Source of the DNA: Duganella sp. CF402
GTDB lineage: Bacteria > Pseudomonadota > Gammaproteobacteria > Burkholderiales > Burkholderiaceae_D
Direction: 5' to 3'
DNA: 64,000 nucleotides
NCBI RefSeq assembly: GCF_900109645.1
Contig: NZ_FOBG01000001.1
Location: forward strand, 2,462,262 to 2,526,261
The notes beneath the pieces were generated by a model, which worked only from the letters and a program-made list of their open reading frames with translations, was not told where the DNA came from and did not search any database. Made by a program: the position numbers and the translations under genes. Position 1 is the stretch's first letter, and the number at the start of each line of letters is the position of its first letter. Below are positions 18,435-27,460 of the stretch, in pieces.

Positions 18435-19055
18435 TTACTTTGCTGGCTGCTGGGCGGCTTCGGCCTCGGCCTTGCGCTTGGCCTTGGCTTCGTTCTCGGC
18501 TTTCTTGCGCGCGACTTCGGCCTGGCGACGCTCGGACTCGGCCTTTTTCTTTTCAAACGCTTCGACGTTGGCCGCGCGCTTGGCCGCTTCCGCCGCTTCT
18601 TGCTGCTCGATGCGCTTCAATTTGGCTTCATGCGCCGCTTCGCGGTCGGCCACGCGCGGGCCGGTCGGCGCCGGCGGCGCAGCTTTTTCCTCATGCGGCG
18701 GCTTCGGTGGCTGGGCGGCGCGGAGCGCGGCTTCTTCCGCATCCTTGCGCGCGCGCTCGGCCAGGTCGGCGTCGCGCTTGGCGACCGAGTCGGCACGCTT
18801 GAAGTGCTGGGCGTCGACTTCGCGCACGCGAATGGCGGCCAGGTCGACGCGGCGTTTTTCCTTGGCCTTGTCCAGGCAGTTGTTGACGAAGAACTTGGTC
18901 GAGCATTCGCGCTCGCTGGCGGCGAATTCCGCATGCACGGCGGCGCGGTCGCGCGCCACCAGCTCCAGCGCCGCGTTGGCCTGCTCTACCGAGCTCACGT
19001 TCTGGGCTTGCGCCGTGATGGCCAGTGCGCCCAGCAATGCAATCAATGCTTTCAT
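18435..19055 (-). CDS. Hypothetical periplasmic coiled-coil protein
   Basis: 206 residues. Residues 1-18 (MKALIALLGALAITAQAQ) form a signal peptide with an AQA cleavage motif. Two cysteines follow (ECSTKFFVNNCLDKAKEKRR), possibly disulfide-bonded. The rest is Ala/Glu/Lys-rich coiled coil, with a Pro-rich break near residue 115. Such proteins are widespread in Burkholderiales without assigned function. It lies 12 bases after zapE on the same strand, so it may be the last gene of that transcript. Confidence 0.7.
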   Translation of the reverse strand: MKALIALLGALAITAQAQNVSSVEQANAALELVARDRAAVHAEFAASERECSTKFFVNNCLDKAKEKRRVDLAAIRVREVDAQHFKRADSVAKRDADLAERARKDAEEAALRAAQPPKPPHEEKAAPPAPTGPRVADREAAHEAKLKRIEQQEAAEAAKRAANVEAFEKKKAESERRQAEVARKKAENEAKAKRKAEAEAAQQPAK

Positions 19056-19067
19056 AGTTCGATCCAG

Positions 19068-20165
19068 TTACGCCAGCGAGGCCGCAGCGCCACGCTGCTG
19101 GCGGTTCATGTATTCCTGCGATTGCATCTCGACGATGCGCGACACGGTGCGATGGAATTCGTTGGCCATCGCGCCGTTGGTGTACAGCTCTTCCGGCTCG
19201 ACCTCGGCCGACATCAGCAGCTTCACGCCCTGGTCGTAGAACACGTCGATCAGCCAGGTGAAGCGGCGCGCCTCCGACGACATGGCGGCCGACATCATCG
19301 GCACACCGGACAATATCACGGTATGGAAACGGCTGGCGATTTCCAGATAATCGTTCTGCGAGCGCGGGCCGCCGCACAGGGTGTTGAAGTCGAACCAGAT
19401 GATGGTGCCGGCGCGGCGCAGCGCACGGATCTCGCGCGCCTCGATGCGGATCACCGGATCTTCGTCGGCGGTTTCGGCCACGCTGGCGTAGGCGTCTCGC
19501 AGCGCCTTGTCGGTGGCGGCGCCCAGCGGCGTGTAGTAGGCCTCGACCTGCTCCAGCGCGCGGCCGCGATAGTCGATGCCGGCGTCGATGTTCATCACGT
19601 CCAGCTTCTCGTACAGCAGCGCAATGGTCGGCAGGATGCGGTCGCGGTGCAGGCCGTCCGGGTACAGCAGGTTCGGATCGTAGTTGGACGTCATGATGAA
19701 GGACACGCCGTTGTCAAACAGCGCCTTCAGCAGGTTGTACATGATCATGGCGTCGGCCACGTCCGAGATGTGGAACTCGTCGAAGCAGATCAGACGGTAT
19801 TTCTTGGCGACGCGCTTGGCCACCTCGTCCAGCGGGTCGGCCACGCCGCGCAGTTCGTCGAGCTGGCGGTGCACGTCGCGCATGAATTCGTGGAAGTGCA
19901 GGCGCGTCTTGCGCACCAGCGGCACCACCGAGAAGAAGCTGTCCATCAGGAAGGACTTGCCGCGCCCCACGCCGCCCCACATGTACACGCCCTTTGGCAC
20001 CGCCGGGCGGTTGATCAGGCGTTTGAAGGTGCTGGAGCGCTGGCCCTTGTACTCCACCCACTCGTCAAAGCATTGCTGCAAACGGGTGATCGCGCGCTGC
20101 TGCGCTTCGTCGGGCTTGTAGCCGCGCTGCGACAGCGCGTTGTGGTAGTACTCTTGGACGTTCAT
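19068..20165 (-). CDS. zapE: Cell division protein ZapE (AFG1-like ATPase)
   Basis: 365 residues from the ATG at 20165 (MNVQEYYHNALSQRGYKP). The longer frame to 20201 would start inside the terminator hairpin after lpdA, so it is rejected. Walker A is WGGVGRGKSFLMDSFF (residues 63-78) and Walker B is LICFDEFHISDVADAM. The family is an AAA+ ATPase of the inner-membrane face linked to Z-ring stability in E. coli and to mitochondrial AFG1/LACE1. Position directly after the odh genes is typical of Burkholderiales. A terminator separates it from lpdA, so it probably has its own promoter. Confidence 0.94.
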   Translation of the reverse strand: MNVQEYYHNALSQRGYKPDEAQQRAITRLQQCFDEWVEYKGQRSSTFKRLINRPAVPKGVYMWGGVGRGKSFLMDSFFSVVPLVRKTRLHFHEFMRDVHRQLDELRGVADPLDEVAKRVAKKYRLICFDEFHISDVADAMIMYNLLKALFDNGVSFIMTSNYDPNLLYPDGLHRDRILPTIALLYEKLDVMNIDAGIDYRGRALEQVEAYYTPLGAATDKALRDAYASVAETADEDPVIRIEAREIRALRRAGTIIWFDFNTLCGGPRSQNDYLEIASRFHTVILSGVPMMSAAMSSEARRFTWLIDVFYDQGVKLLMSAEVEPEELYTNGAMANEFHRTVSRIVEMQSQEYMNRQQRGAAASLA

Positions 20166-20191
20166 AGTATTCAATCTGCACAAACAAAAAC

Positions 20192-20212
20192 GGCGGACCA
20201 TGACGGTCCGCC
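20192..20212 (-). terminator. Rho-independent terminator after lpdA
   Basis: GGCGGACC (20192-20199) and GGTCCGCC (20205-20212) pair over 8 bp with a 5-base loop. Read on the minus strand, the hairpin is followed by GTTTTTGTTTG. It closes the 2-oxoglutarate dehydrogenase transcript before zapE. Confidence 0.85.
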
Positions 20213-20235
20213 TTGTGACAAGCTACAGCATCAAC

Positions 20236-21666
20236 TTAGAAGTTGAGGGTGCGCTTGTCGATAGCCAGAGCGGCTTCTTTAGTTGCTTCCGACAGCGAAG
20301 GGTGCGCGTGGCAGATACGTGCGATGTCTTCCGCCGATGCCTTGAACTCCATCGCCACCACGGCTTCCGAAATCAGTTCCGAAGCCATAGGGCCGATGAT
20401 GTGCACGCCCAGGATTTCGTCGGTGGTCGCATCAGCCAGGAACTTGACCATGCCCGAGGTATCGCCCAGCGCGCGTGCGCGGCCGTTGGCCAGGAATGGG
20501 AAGGTGCCGGCTTTGTAAGCGACGCCGTCGGCCTTCAGTTGCTGCTCGGTGCGGCCTACCCACGCGATTTCCGGCGAGGTGTAGATGACCCAAGGGATGG
20601 TGTTGAAGTTGGTGTGACCGTGCTGGCCAGCGATACGCTCGGCCACGGCAACGCCTTCTTCTTCCGCTTTGTGCGCCAGCATCGGGCCGCGCACCACGTC
20701 ACCGATTGCCCACACGCCTGGCAGGTTGGTTTTGCAGTCGTCGTCGACGGCCACGAAGCCGCGCTCGTCCAGCGCCAGGCCGACTTTGTCAGCGGCCAGG
20801 CCGTTGGTGTTCGGGGTACGGCCGATCGACACGATCAGCTTGTCGAACACGGCGGTGTTGGCTTCGCCTTTGGCGTTGTCGTATTCCACGGTAACGTTGT
20901 TGGCGCCCTTGCTGACCTTGTTGATCTTGCAGCCCAGGTTGATGCTCAGGCCTTGTTTGGTGAACAGCTTGTTGGCTTCCTTGGCGATCTGCTCGTCAAC
21001 GGCGCCCAGGAAGGTCGGCAGACCTTCCAGCACGGTCACTTCCGAACCCAGACGACGCCATACCGAACCCATTTCCAGGCCGATCACGCCGGCGCCGATC
21101 ACGCCCAGCTTCTTCGGCACTTCGCCGATGGCCAGCGCGCCGGTGTTCGACAGGATCAGTTGTTCATCGAACTCCGCGCCTGGCAAGGCACGTGCGTTCG
21201 AGCCGGTGGCGATGATGACTTGCTTGCCGACGATGGTTTCGTTGGCAGGGGCCGACACGGTCAGTGGGTAGCCTTCAGCGGTAGCGGCGCCAGCGAAGGC
21301 GGCACGGCCGTGGAAGAAGGTCACTTTGTTTTTCTTGAACAGGAACAGGATGCCGTCGTTGTTTTGCTTCACAACGGTGTCCTTGCGCTTGATCATTTGC
21401 GGCAGGTTCAGCGACAGGCCCGATACGTCGATGCCGTGGTCCTTGAACGCGTGGCCGGCGTGCTCGTAGTGCTCCGACGATTGCAGCAGCGCTTTCGATG
21501 GGATGCAGCCGACGTTGGTGCAAGTGCCGCCCGGTGCTGGGCCGCCCTTTTCGTTTTCCCATGCGTCTACGCAAGCAACCGAGAAGCCCAGTTGTGCAGC
21601 GCGGATGGCGGCGATGTAACCGCCAGGACCGGCGCCGATAACTACTACGTCAAATTGTTTACTCAT
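20236..21666 (-). CDS. lpdA: Dihydrolipoyl dehydrogenase (E3 of 2-oxoglutarate dehydrogenase)
   Basis: 476-residue FAD-dependent disulfide oxidoreductase that reoxidises the lipoyl groups of the E2 subunit with NAD. FAD-binding is [19 protein letters not shown]. The redox disulfide lies in [16 protein letters not shown] (Cys49, Cys54). The NAD domain has [15 protein letters not shown]. The dimer-interface catalytic His-Glu pair is in [16 protein letters not shown]. It belongs to the odhA-odhB cluster but is separated from odhB by a PspC gene, whose stop lies 3 bases before this ATG, suggesting coupled translation. Confidence 0.97.
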   Translation of the reverse strand: MSKQFDVVVIGAGPGGYIAAIRAAQLGFSVACVDAWENEKGGPAPGGTCTNVGCIPSKALLQSSEHYEHAGHAFKDHGIDVSGLSLNLPQMIKRKDTVVKQNNDGILFLFKKNKVTFFHGRAAFAGAATAEGYPLTVSAPANETIVGKQVIIATGSNARALPGAEFDEQLILSNTGALAIGEVPKKLGVIGAGVIGLEMGSVWRRLGSEVTVLEGLPTFLGAVDEQIAKEANKLFTKQGLSINLGCKINKVSKGANNVTVEYDNAKGEANTAVFDKLIVSIGRTPNTNGLAADKVGLALDERGFVAVDDDCKTNLPGVWAIGDVVRGPMLAHKAEEEGVAVAERIAGQHGHTNFNTIPWVIYTSPEIAWVGRTEQQLKADGVAYKAGTFPFLANGRARALGDTSGMVKFLADATTDEILGVHIIGPMASELISEAVVAMEFKASAEDIARICHAHPSLSEATKEAALAIDKRTLNF

Positions 21667-21669
21667 TTT

Positions 21670-21990
21670 TTAATTTCCAATCAGTTCGTCTTCTGGAACG
21701 AAGATCCAAAGCAGGATGTAGATGGCGAGGCCGAAGCCAAACGTGATCACGAACAGCACAAACAGCAAGCGCCAGATCCAGGAATCGACACCGGTGATGC
21801 GGCCAAGCCCGCCGCACACGCCGCCTAGCCAGCGGTCGTTGCGCGAGCGGCGCAAACGGGAGATGTCGCCGGAACCGGCGGGCGCTTCGTTGTTCAGCAA
21901 ACGGGCTTTGGCAGCCGCGAACTCTTCGTCCGACAGCGCACCGGCCTGATGCAGTTCGTGCAAACGCTTGATTTCTTCAGCAACGCTCAT
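21670..21990 (-). CDS. PspC-domain membrane protein with N-terminal SHOCT-like segment
   Basis: 106 residues from the ATG at 21990; the longer frame runs back into a GC hairpin. Residues 1-30 (EEIKRLHELHQAGALSDEEF) match a SHOCT-like short C-terminal-type helix motif. Residues 45-100 are a PspC domain (DRWLGGVCGGLGRITGVD) with one or two membrane helices ending in IYILLWIFVPED. PspC proteins sense envelope stress in enterobacteria; here no pspA, pspB or pspF is seen. Its place between odhB and lpdA, 3 bases from lpdA, means its expression is tied to central metabolism. Confidence 0.82.
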   Translation of the reverse strand: MSVAEEIKRLHELHQAGALSDEEFAAAKARLLNNEAPAGSGDISRLRRSRNDRWLGGVCGGLGRITGVDSWIWRLLFVLFVITFGFGLAIYILLWIFVPEDELIGN

Positions 21991-22009
21991 GCAAGACCCT
22001 CTGAGAAAT

Positions 22010-22039
22010 CTCCGGGCCGGCGGCAATGCCGGCCCGGAG
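22010..22039. other. Perfect 12-bp GC hairpin between odhB and the PspC gene
   Basis: CTCCGGGCCGGC (22010-22021) and GCCGGCCCGGAG (22028-22039) pair perfectly around a 6-base loop. No clear U-tract follows on the minus strand, so it may protect the odhAB message or act as a partial terminator or attenuator before the PspC-lpdA part. Confidence 0.6.
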
Positions 22040-22051
22040 CCATGCGATGAA

Positions 22052-23302
22052 TTACAGGTCCAGCAGCAGACGTGCAGGATCTTCCAGCGCTTCCTTCATG
22101 GCCACCAGGCCCAGCACGGCTTCGCGGCCGTCGATGATACGGTGGTCGTAGGACATCGCCAGGTAGTTCATAGGACGAACAACGATCTGGCCGTTTTCAA
22201 CCACAGCGCGGTCTTTGGTCGCGTGCACGCCCAGGATCGCCGATTGCGGTGGGTTGATGATCGGGGTCGACAGCATCGAACCGAAGGTGCCGCCGTTCGA
22301 GATCGAGAAGGTGCCGCCGGTCAGGTCGTCCAGGGTCAGCTTGCCTTCCTTGGCTTTGGCGCCGAATTCGCCGATTTTCTTCTCGATTTCAGCGATCGAC
22401 ATTTGGTCGGCGTTGCGCAGGATAGGCACCACCAGGCCGCGTGGCGAACCAACCGCGATACCGATGTCGAAGTAGCCGTGGTAGACGATGTCGTTGCCAT
22501 CAACCGAAGCGTTCAGGATTGGGTATTTCTTCAGCGCGGCAACAGCGGCTTTAACGAAGAACGACATGAAGCCCAGCTTGACGCCGTGCTCTTTCTCGAA
22601 CTTGTCTTTGTACTTGTTACGCAGGTCCATGACCGGAGCCATGTTCACTTCGTTGAAGGTGGTCAGAATGGCGTTGGTCGATTGCGACTGGATCAGGCGC
22701 TCGGCGATACGGGCACGCAGACGGCTCATTGGCACGCGCTCTTCCGGACGGTCGCCCAGGTTGGCGGCGGCAGGAGCGGCAACTTGTGCCAGTGCTGGCT
22801 TGGCAGCAGGAGCAGCCAGTGGCGCAATCGCTGGCGTCGACGATGCCGAAGCGGCCAGGGCGTCGCCCTTGGTCACGCGGCCGTCTTTGCCCGAACCGGC
22901 GACGTCGGAAGCCGACAGGCCTTTTTCCGACAGGATCTTGGCGGCGGCTGGCATGGCCACGTCGCCTTTGTTACCGCCGGCGGCTGGAGCAGCGGCAGCG
23001 GCAGGTGCAGCGGCGGCTGGAGCAGCGGCAGCAGCTGGGGCGGCAGCAACAGCAGCACCACCTTCGGTATCGATGATAGCGATCACTTCGTCAGCAACAA
23101 CGGTGCTGCCGTCGCCCTTGATGATTTGCACCAGGGTGCCGGCGGCAGGCGCTGGCAGTTCCAGAACCACTTTGTCGGTTTCGATATCGATCAGGTTTTC
23201 GTCGCGGGCGATGGTGTCGCCGATTTTTTTATGCCAGGTCAGCATGGTTGCTTCTGCGACCGATTCCGACAGCTGAGGAACTTTGACTTCGATTTGTGCC
23301 AT
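22052..23302 (-). CDS. sucB: Dihydrolipoyllysine-residue succinyltransferase (E2 of 2-oxoglutarate dehydrogenase)
   Basis: 416 residues. An N-terminal lipoyl domain carries the lipoylated Lys44 in [12 protein letters not shown]. An Ala/Pro-rich flexible linker follows, then a peripheral subunit-binding domain ([19 protein letters not shown]). The catalytic acyltransferase domain ends with the active site [16 protein letters not shown]. Transfers the succinyl group to CoA at the core of the complex. The gene is also called odhB. It lies 78 bases downstream of odhA and is part of the same transcript. The Ala-rich linker gives strongly biased sequence near 22975-23060, which is normal. Confidence 0.97.
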   Translation of the reverse strand: MAQIEVKVPQLSESVAEATMLTWHKKIGDTIARDENLIDIETDKVVLELPAPAAGTLVQIIKGDGSTVVADEVIAIIDTEGGAAVAAAPAAAAAPAAAAPAAAAAPAAGGNKGDVAMPAAAKILSEKGLSASDVAGSGKDGRVTKGDALAASASSTPAIAPLAAPAAKPALAQVAAPAAANLGDRPEERVPMSRLRARIAERLIQSQSTNAILTTFNEVNMAPVMDLRNKYKDKFEKEHGVKLGFMSFFVKAAVAALKKYPILNASVDGNDIVYHGYFDIGIAVGSPRGLVVPILRNADQMSIAEIEKKIGEFGAKAKEGKLTLDDLTGGTFSISNGGTFGSMLSTPIINPPQSAILGVHATKDRAVVENGQIVVRPMNYLAMSYDHRIIDGREAVLGLVAMKEALEDPARLLLDL

Positions 23303-23380
23303 GAAAAAACTCCGTATATTTTGTTTTTGCGGCGCCCCGCCGCGTAGCAGCAGGGCGCTCCGTTCAATGTGGTGCGACGA

Positions 23381-26236
23381 TTACTTCGTCAGGATGAAAC
23401 CCTTCAGTTTCGAGAAGGCGGTTTCCAGCAGCTCTTTCTGTTGAGCGTAGTGCTTGTCGTAGTAACCGACAGCTGGCGACGCCGATGCTGGGCGACCGGC
23501 GTAGGCCAGGCGTTGGCCGGCGTCCATGCTCTCGAACAGGTTGTGCTGAATCTGGAACCAAGGGCCCTGATTCTGCGGCTCGTCCTGCGCCCACACCACT
23601 TCGGCCAGCGATGGGAACTTTTTCAGTTCGGCAGCGAAGGCTTTGTGCGGGAACGGATACAGCTGCTCGACACGCACGATGGCGGTGTCGGTCTGGCCAC
23701 GGGTCTTGCGTGCGTTGACCAGGTCGTAGTAGACCTTGCCCGAGCAAGCGATAACGCGTTTAACTTTCTTGGCGTCGATCTTCTCGTCCACTTCACCGAT
23801 CACGGTCTGGAACGCGCCTTTGGCCAGTTCGCTCAGCGGCGAACCTGCATCCTTGTTACGCAGCAGCGATTTCGGGGTCATGATGACCAGCGGCTTGCGG
23901 AACTGACGCACCATCTGGCGACGCAGCACGTGGAAGATCTGCGAAGCGGTGGTCGGCTGAACCACTTGCATGTTGTTGTCTGCGCACAGCTGCAGGAAGC
24001 GCTCTGGGCGAGCCGACGAGTGCTCCGGACCCTGGCCTTCGTAGCCGTGTGGCAGCATCATGACCAGGCCGGAAGCACGGCCCCACTTCACTTCGCCGGA
24101 GCTGATGAACTGGTCGATCACAACCTGGGCGCCGTTGACGAAGTCGCCGAACTGGGCTTCCCAGATGGTCAGGGTGTTAGGTTCTGCGGTCGAGTAACCG
24201 TATTCGAAGCCCAGCACTGCCTCTTCCGACAGCACCGAGTCGATCACGGTGAACGGCGCCTGGCCTTCAGCGATGTTCTGCAGTGGCACGTAGGTGCCGG
24301 CATCCCAGCGCTCGCGGTTCTGGTCGTGCAGCACAGCGTGACGGTGGGTGAAGGTGCCGCGGCCTGCATCCTGGCCGGTCAGGCGGATGGCGTAGCCCGA
24401 CGATACCAGCGACGCGAAGCCCAGGTGTTCGCCCATGCCCCAGTCCAGGTTCATCTCGCCACGGCCCATCGCTGCGCGGTCAGCCAGTACTTTCTCGACC
24501 AGCGAGTGCACTTTGAAGTTTTCCGGCACGGTGGTGATGCGGGTGGCCAGGCGCTTCAGTTCGGTCAGCGGCACAGCGGTGTCGGCGGCGTCGGTCCACT
24601 TCTTGTTCAGGAACGGCAGCCAATCAACGGCGTACTTGTTCTTGAAGTTGGTGATGACTGGGTCAACGGTGTGCTTGCCGGCGTCCATTGCGTCGCGGAA
24701 GGCCGCTTGCAGTTGCTCGCCGCCGTCGGCCGGGATCACGTTTTGGGCGACCAGCTTGTCCGCGTACAGCTTGCGGGTGCCTGGGTGCTTGCCGATTTTC
24801 TTGTACATCAGCGGCTGGGTCAGCGCCGGGGTATCTTGCTCGTTGTGGCCCAGTTTGCGGAAGCAGATGATGTCAACCACGATGTCCTTGCCGAACTGCG
24901 CGCGGTAGTCCATCGCGATTTGCGATGCCAGCACGGTGGCTTCAGGATCGTCGGCGTTCACGTGCAGCACTGGTGCTTCGATCATCTTGACGACGTCCGA
25001 GCAGTAGATGGTGGAACGTGCATCGCGCGGATCGGAGGTGGTGAAACCGATCTGGTTGTTGATGACGATGTGCACGGTACCGCCGGTGCCGTAGCCACGG
25101 GTCTGCGCCAGATTCAGGGTTTCCATCACAACGCCCTGGCCTGCGAAGGCGGCGTCGCCGTGCACCAGGATCGGCAGCACTTGCTTGCCGGCCGGGTCGC
25201 CACGGCGATCCATACGGGCTTTGACCGAACCTTCAACCACTGGGTTGACGATTTCCAGGTGCGACGGGTTGAACGCCAGCGACAGGTGGACTGGACCGCC
25301 AGCGGTCGAGATGTCCGACGAGAAGCCTTGGTGGTATTTCACGTCGCCGGCCGGCAGGTCGTCGCCGTGCTTGCCTTCGAATTCTTCGAACAGGTCTTTT
25401 GGTGCTTTGCCCAGGGTGTTGACCAGCACGTTCAGACGGCCGCGGTGGGCCATGCCGATCACGATCTCTTGCACGCCTTTTTCACCGGCGCGCTGGATGA
25501 TCTCGTCGATCGACGCGATGAAGGTCTCGCCGCCTTCCAGCGAGAAACGCTTCTGGCCGACGTACTTGGTGTGGAGGTAGCGCTCCAGGCCTTCTGCAGC
25601 GGTCAGACGCTCCAGGATGTGTTTTTTCTTCTCGGCGGTGAAGCTTGGGGTCGAGCGGATCGACTCCAGGCGTTCTTGCAGCCAGCGCTTTTCAGCTGGG
25701 TCCGAGATGTACATGTATTCCGCGCCGATCGAACGGGTGTAGGTGTCGCGCAGGAAGTTCAGCAGGTCGCGCAGGGTCGCGGTCTCTGGGCCGAAGTAGG
25801 TATTGCTGACGTTGAACACGGTGTCCATGTCGGCATCGGTGAAGCCGTAGAAGCTCGGCTCCAGCTCAGGAATGCTTGGACGCTCTTGACGCTGCAGCGG
25901 ATCCAGGTTGGCCCAGCGCGAGCCCAGGTAGCGGTAGGCGGCGATCAGTTGGGTAACGGCGACGCGTTTGCGGCCCATTTCGGCATCAGCCGAGGCGCTT
26001 ACGGTGCGGATAGGACCTGCTTTGGCGCGCTCTGCGAAAGAGGCGATGACGGAGGCGTGTGCGACGTCCGGTTTGTTGGAGCCATCGACTGCCGGTACGT
26101 GCTGCATGGCGTCGAAGTAGGCGCGCCAGTTGTCTGGTACCGAGCCTGGGTTGTTCAGATACGCTTCGTACAGTTCTTCAACGTACGGTGCGTTCCCACC
26201 AAACAGGTAGGAGTTGGACGTGTGTTGTTGCATCAT
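23381..26236 (-). CDS. sucA: 2-oxoglutarate dehydrogenase E1 component
   Basis: 951-residue thiamine-diphosphate enzyme that decarboxylates 2-oxoglutarate in the TCA cycle. The N-terminus (NSYLFGGNAPYVEELYEAYL) is typical of proteobacterial E1o. The ThDP region includes GMAHRGRLNVLVNTLGK and HGDAAFAGQGVVMETLNLAQ. The C-terminal half shows LMMLPHGYEGQGPEHSSARP. It is the first gene of the odhA-odhB-pspC-lpdA transcript. A sigma-70-like promoter lies at 26379-26407. Also called odhA. Confidence 0.97.
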   Translation of the reverse strand: MMQQHTSNSYLFGGNAPYVEELYEAYLNNPGSVPDNWRAYFDAMQHVPAVDGSNKPDVAHASVIASFAERAKAGPIRTVSASADAEMGRKRVAVTQLIAAYRYLGSRWANLDPLQRQERPSIPELEPSFYGFTDADMDTVFNVSNTYFGPETATLRDLLNFLRDTYTRSIGAEYMYISDPAEKRWLQERLESIRSTPSFTAEKKKHILERLTAAEGLERYLHTKYVGQKRFSLEGGETFIASIDEIIQRAGEKGVQEIVIGMAHRGRLNVLVNTLGKAPKDLFEEFEGKHGDDLPAGDVKYHQGFSSDISTAGGPVHLSLAFNPSHLEIVNPVVEGSVKARMDRRGDPAGKQVLPILVHGDAAFAGQGVVMETLNLAQTRGYGTGGTVHIVINNQIGFTTSDPRDARSTIYCSDVVKMIEAPVLHVNADDPEATVLASQIAMDYRAQFGKDIVVDIICFRKLGHNEQDTPALTQPLMYKKIGKHPGTRKLYADKLVAQNVIPADGGEQLQAAFRDAMDAGKHTVDPVITNFKNKYAVDWLPFLNKKWTDAADTAVPLTELKRLATRITTVPENFKVHSLVEKVLADRAAMGRGEMNLDWGMGEHLGFASLVSSGYAIRLTGQDAGRGTFTHRHAVLHDQNRERWDAGTYVPLQNIAEGQAPFTVIDSVLSEEAVLGFEYGYSTAEPNTLTIWEAQFGDFVNGAQVVIDQFISSGEVKWGRASGLVMMLPHGYEGQGPEHSSARPERFLQLCADNNMQVVQPTTASQIFHVLRRQMVRQFRKPLVIMTPKSLLRNKDAGSPLSELAKGAFQTVIGEVDEKIDAKKVKRVIACSGKVYYDLVNARKTRGQTDTAIVRVEQLYPFPHKAFAAELKKFPSLAEVVWAQDEPQNQGPWFQIQHNLFESMDAGQRLAYAGRPASASPAVGYYDKHYAQQKELLETAFSKLKGFILTK

Positions 26237-26378
26237 TCTTGCTCACCTTTCTTCGCGCTTCGCGAGGAATTAGCGGGTTAGTCTAACCTTCCGCGACACG
26301 GCCTGACCGGTTAGCGGATTGCACATCAAGTTGTGGGGGAAGGGCTATTTGTTCAGTGTTACCTAAAACGGGCCATTC

Positions 26379-26407
26379 AGCATAGCACCGGTATTGTATC
26401 TCAACAA
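26379..26407 (-). promoter_or_regulatory. Likely sigma-70 promoter of the odhA operon
   Basis: On the minus strand TTGTTG (26402-26407), a 17-base spacer and TATGCT (26379-26384) make a good sigma-70 promoter about 140 bases before the odhA start. The leader is long and could hold further control, but I recognise no riboswitch. Confidence 0.5.
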
Positions 26408-26455
26408 TGATTTACGCGACAAAATCCTGCTAAATCTTTCGGCGTTAATTTTAAC

Positions 26456-27358
26456 TTAAGCCGCATGAATGCTGGTTTTCCCTAACCGCGTTAGCAATAA
26501 ATCCAGCATTGCGCGCAGTGCAGGTGACATATGTTGGCGGGAAGTGTAGATACCGTAAATCCCCATTCGGGAGGGAGTGTAGCCGGGAAGCAACGCCACC
26601 AGCTTGCCGGCGGCAATCAGCGGGGCGGCGCTATACAGCGGCTGCATAGCGATGCCGCTGCCCTGCTCCGCCGCTTTCAGCAGGATCAGGTCCTCATTGG
26701 CCGACAGGTTGCCGCTGACCGGCACCGACACCGCCGCGCCGTCATCTGCAGTGAACTGCCACAGGCTTTTGCCGAAATAAGTATAGGTCAGGCAGTTGTG
26801 GCCGGCCAGGTCCTGCGGCCGCTGCGGCGTGCCGCGCTCCTCGAGATAGGACGGCGCGGCACACACCACCGAGTCGCAGTGCCCCAGTTGGCGGGCGATC
26901 AGGTTCGGCTCCAGCGCGTTGGTGATGCGCAGCGCGAGGTCGATGCGCTCCTCGATCAGGTTGACGGCGCGGTTGTTCACTTGCAGATCGACCGAAGTGC
27001 GCGGGTAGCGTGTCAGGTACTCGCCCACGGCGGCCGCCAGCTCGGCCTGCGCCAGCGATTGCGAGCAGGTGATGCGCAGCAGGCCTTGCGGCGTGTCGGC
27101 GTCGCCGCCGGCGGCGACCGCCATGTCGTCGGCCACTTCGAGCATGCGGCGGCAGCGCGCCAGCGTGATGTCGCCGGCATCGGTCAGGCTCAGGCGGCGG
27201 GTGCTCCGGTGCAGCAGGCGGGCGCCGGCCCACTCCTCCATCTCGGCCAGATAGCGCGTGACCATCGCCCGCGACATGTCCAGCGCGTCGGCGGCGGCGA
27301 TCATGCTGCCGCGCTCGGCAATGCTGACAAAAACCCGTGCGGCAGTAATGCGATCCAT
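26456..27358 (-). CDS. LysR-family transcriptional regulator
   Basis: 300 residues. An N-terminal winged helix-turn-helix (VFVSIAERGSMIAAADALDMSRAMVTRYLAEME) precedes a substrate-binding domain with SVDLQVNNRAVNLIEERIDLALRI. This is the CrgA-like subgroup. Divergently placed to the metallo-beta-lactamase-fold gene 102 bases away, its most likely target. Effector unknown. Confidence 0.88.
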   Translation of the reverse strand: MDRITAARVFVSIAERGSMIAAADALDMSRAMVTRYLAEMEEWAGARLLHRSTRRLSLTDAGDITLARCRRMLEVADDMAVAAGGDADTPQGLLRITCSQSLAQAELAAAVGEYLTRYPRTSVDLQVNNRAVNLIEERIDLALRITNALEPNLIARQLGHCDSVVCAAPSYLEERGTPQRPQDLAGHNCLTYTYFGKSLWQFTADDGAAVSVPVSGNLSANEDLILLKAAEQGSGIAMQPLYSAAPLIAAGKLVALLPGYTPSRMGIYGIYTSRQHMSPALRAMLDLLLTRLGKTSIHAA

Positions 27359-27460
27359 GATTCGTCCGATTTGTGCAATTAATAAAGCCAGATTACCGTA
27401 TTTTTCTATCGGTTTGAGAAATTTAAGATGGCGTCATTCTTACTTTTCTTTGGAGTGCAT

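Noticed and set aside
20166..20201. Longer ZapE start
   Set aside because: Would begin within the lpdA terminator hairpin; the family starts at MNVQEYY.
22975..23060. Apparent short tandem repeats in odhB
   Set aside because: Ala/Pro codon runs encoding the flexible linker of E2, normal for the enzyme.
23369..26281. 970-residue plus-strand open frame opposite odhA
   Set aside because: Low-information His/Val/Gln-rich translation; antisense shadow.
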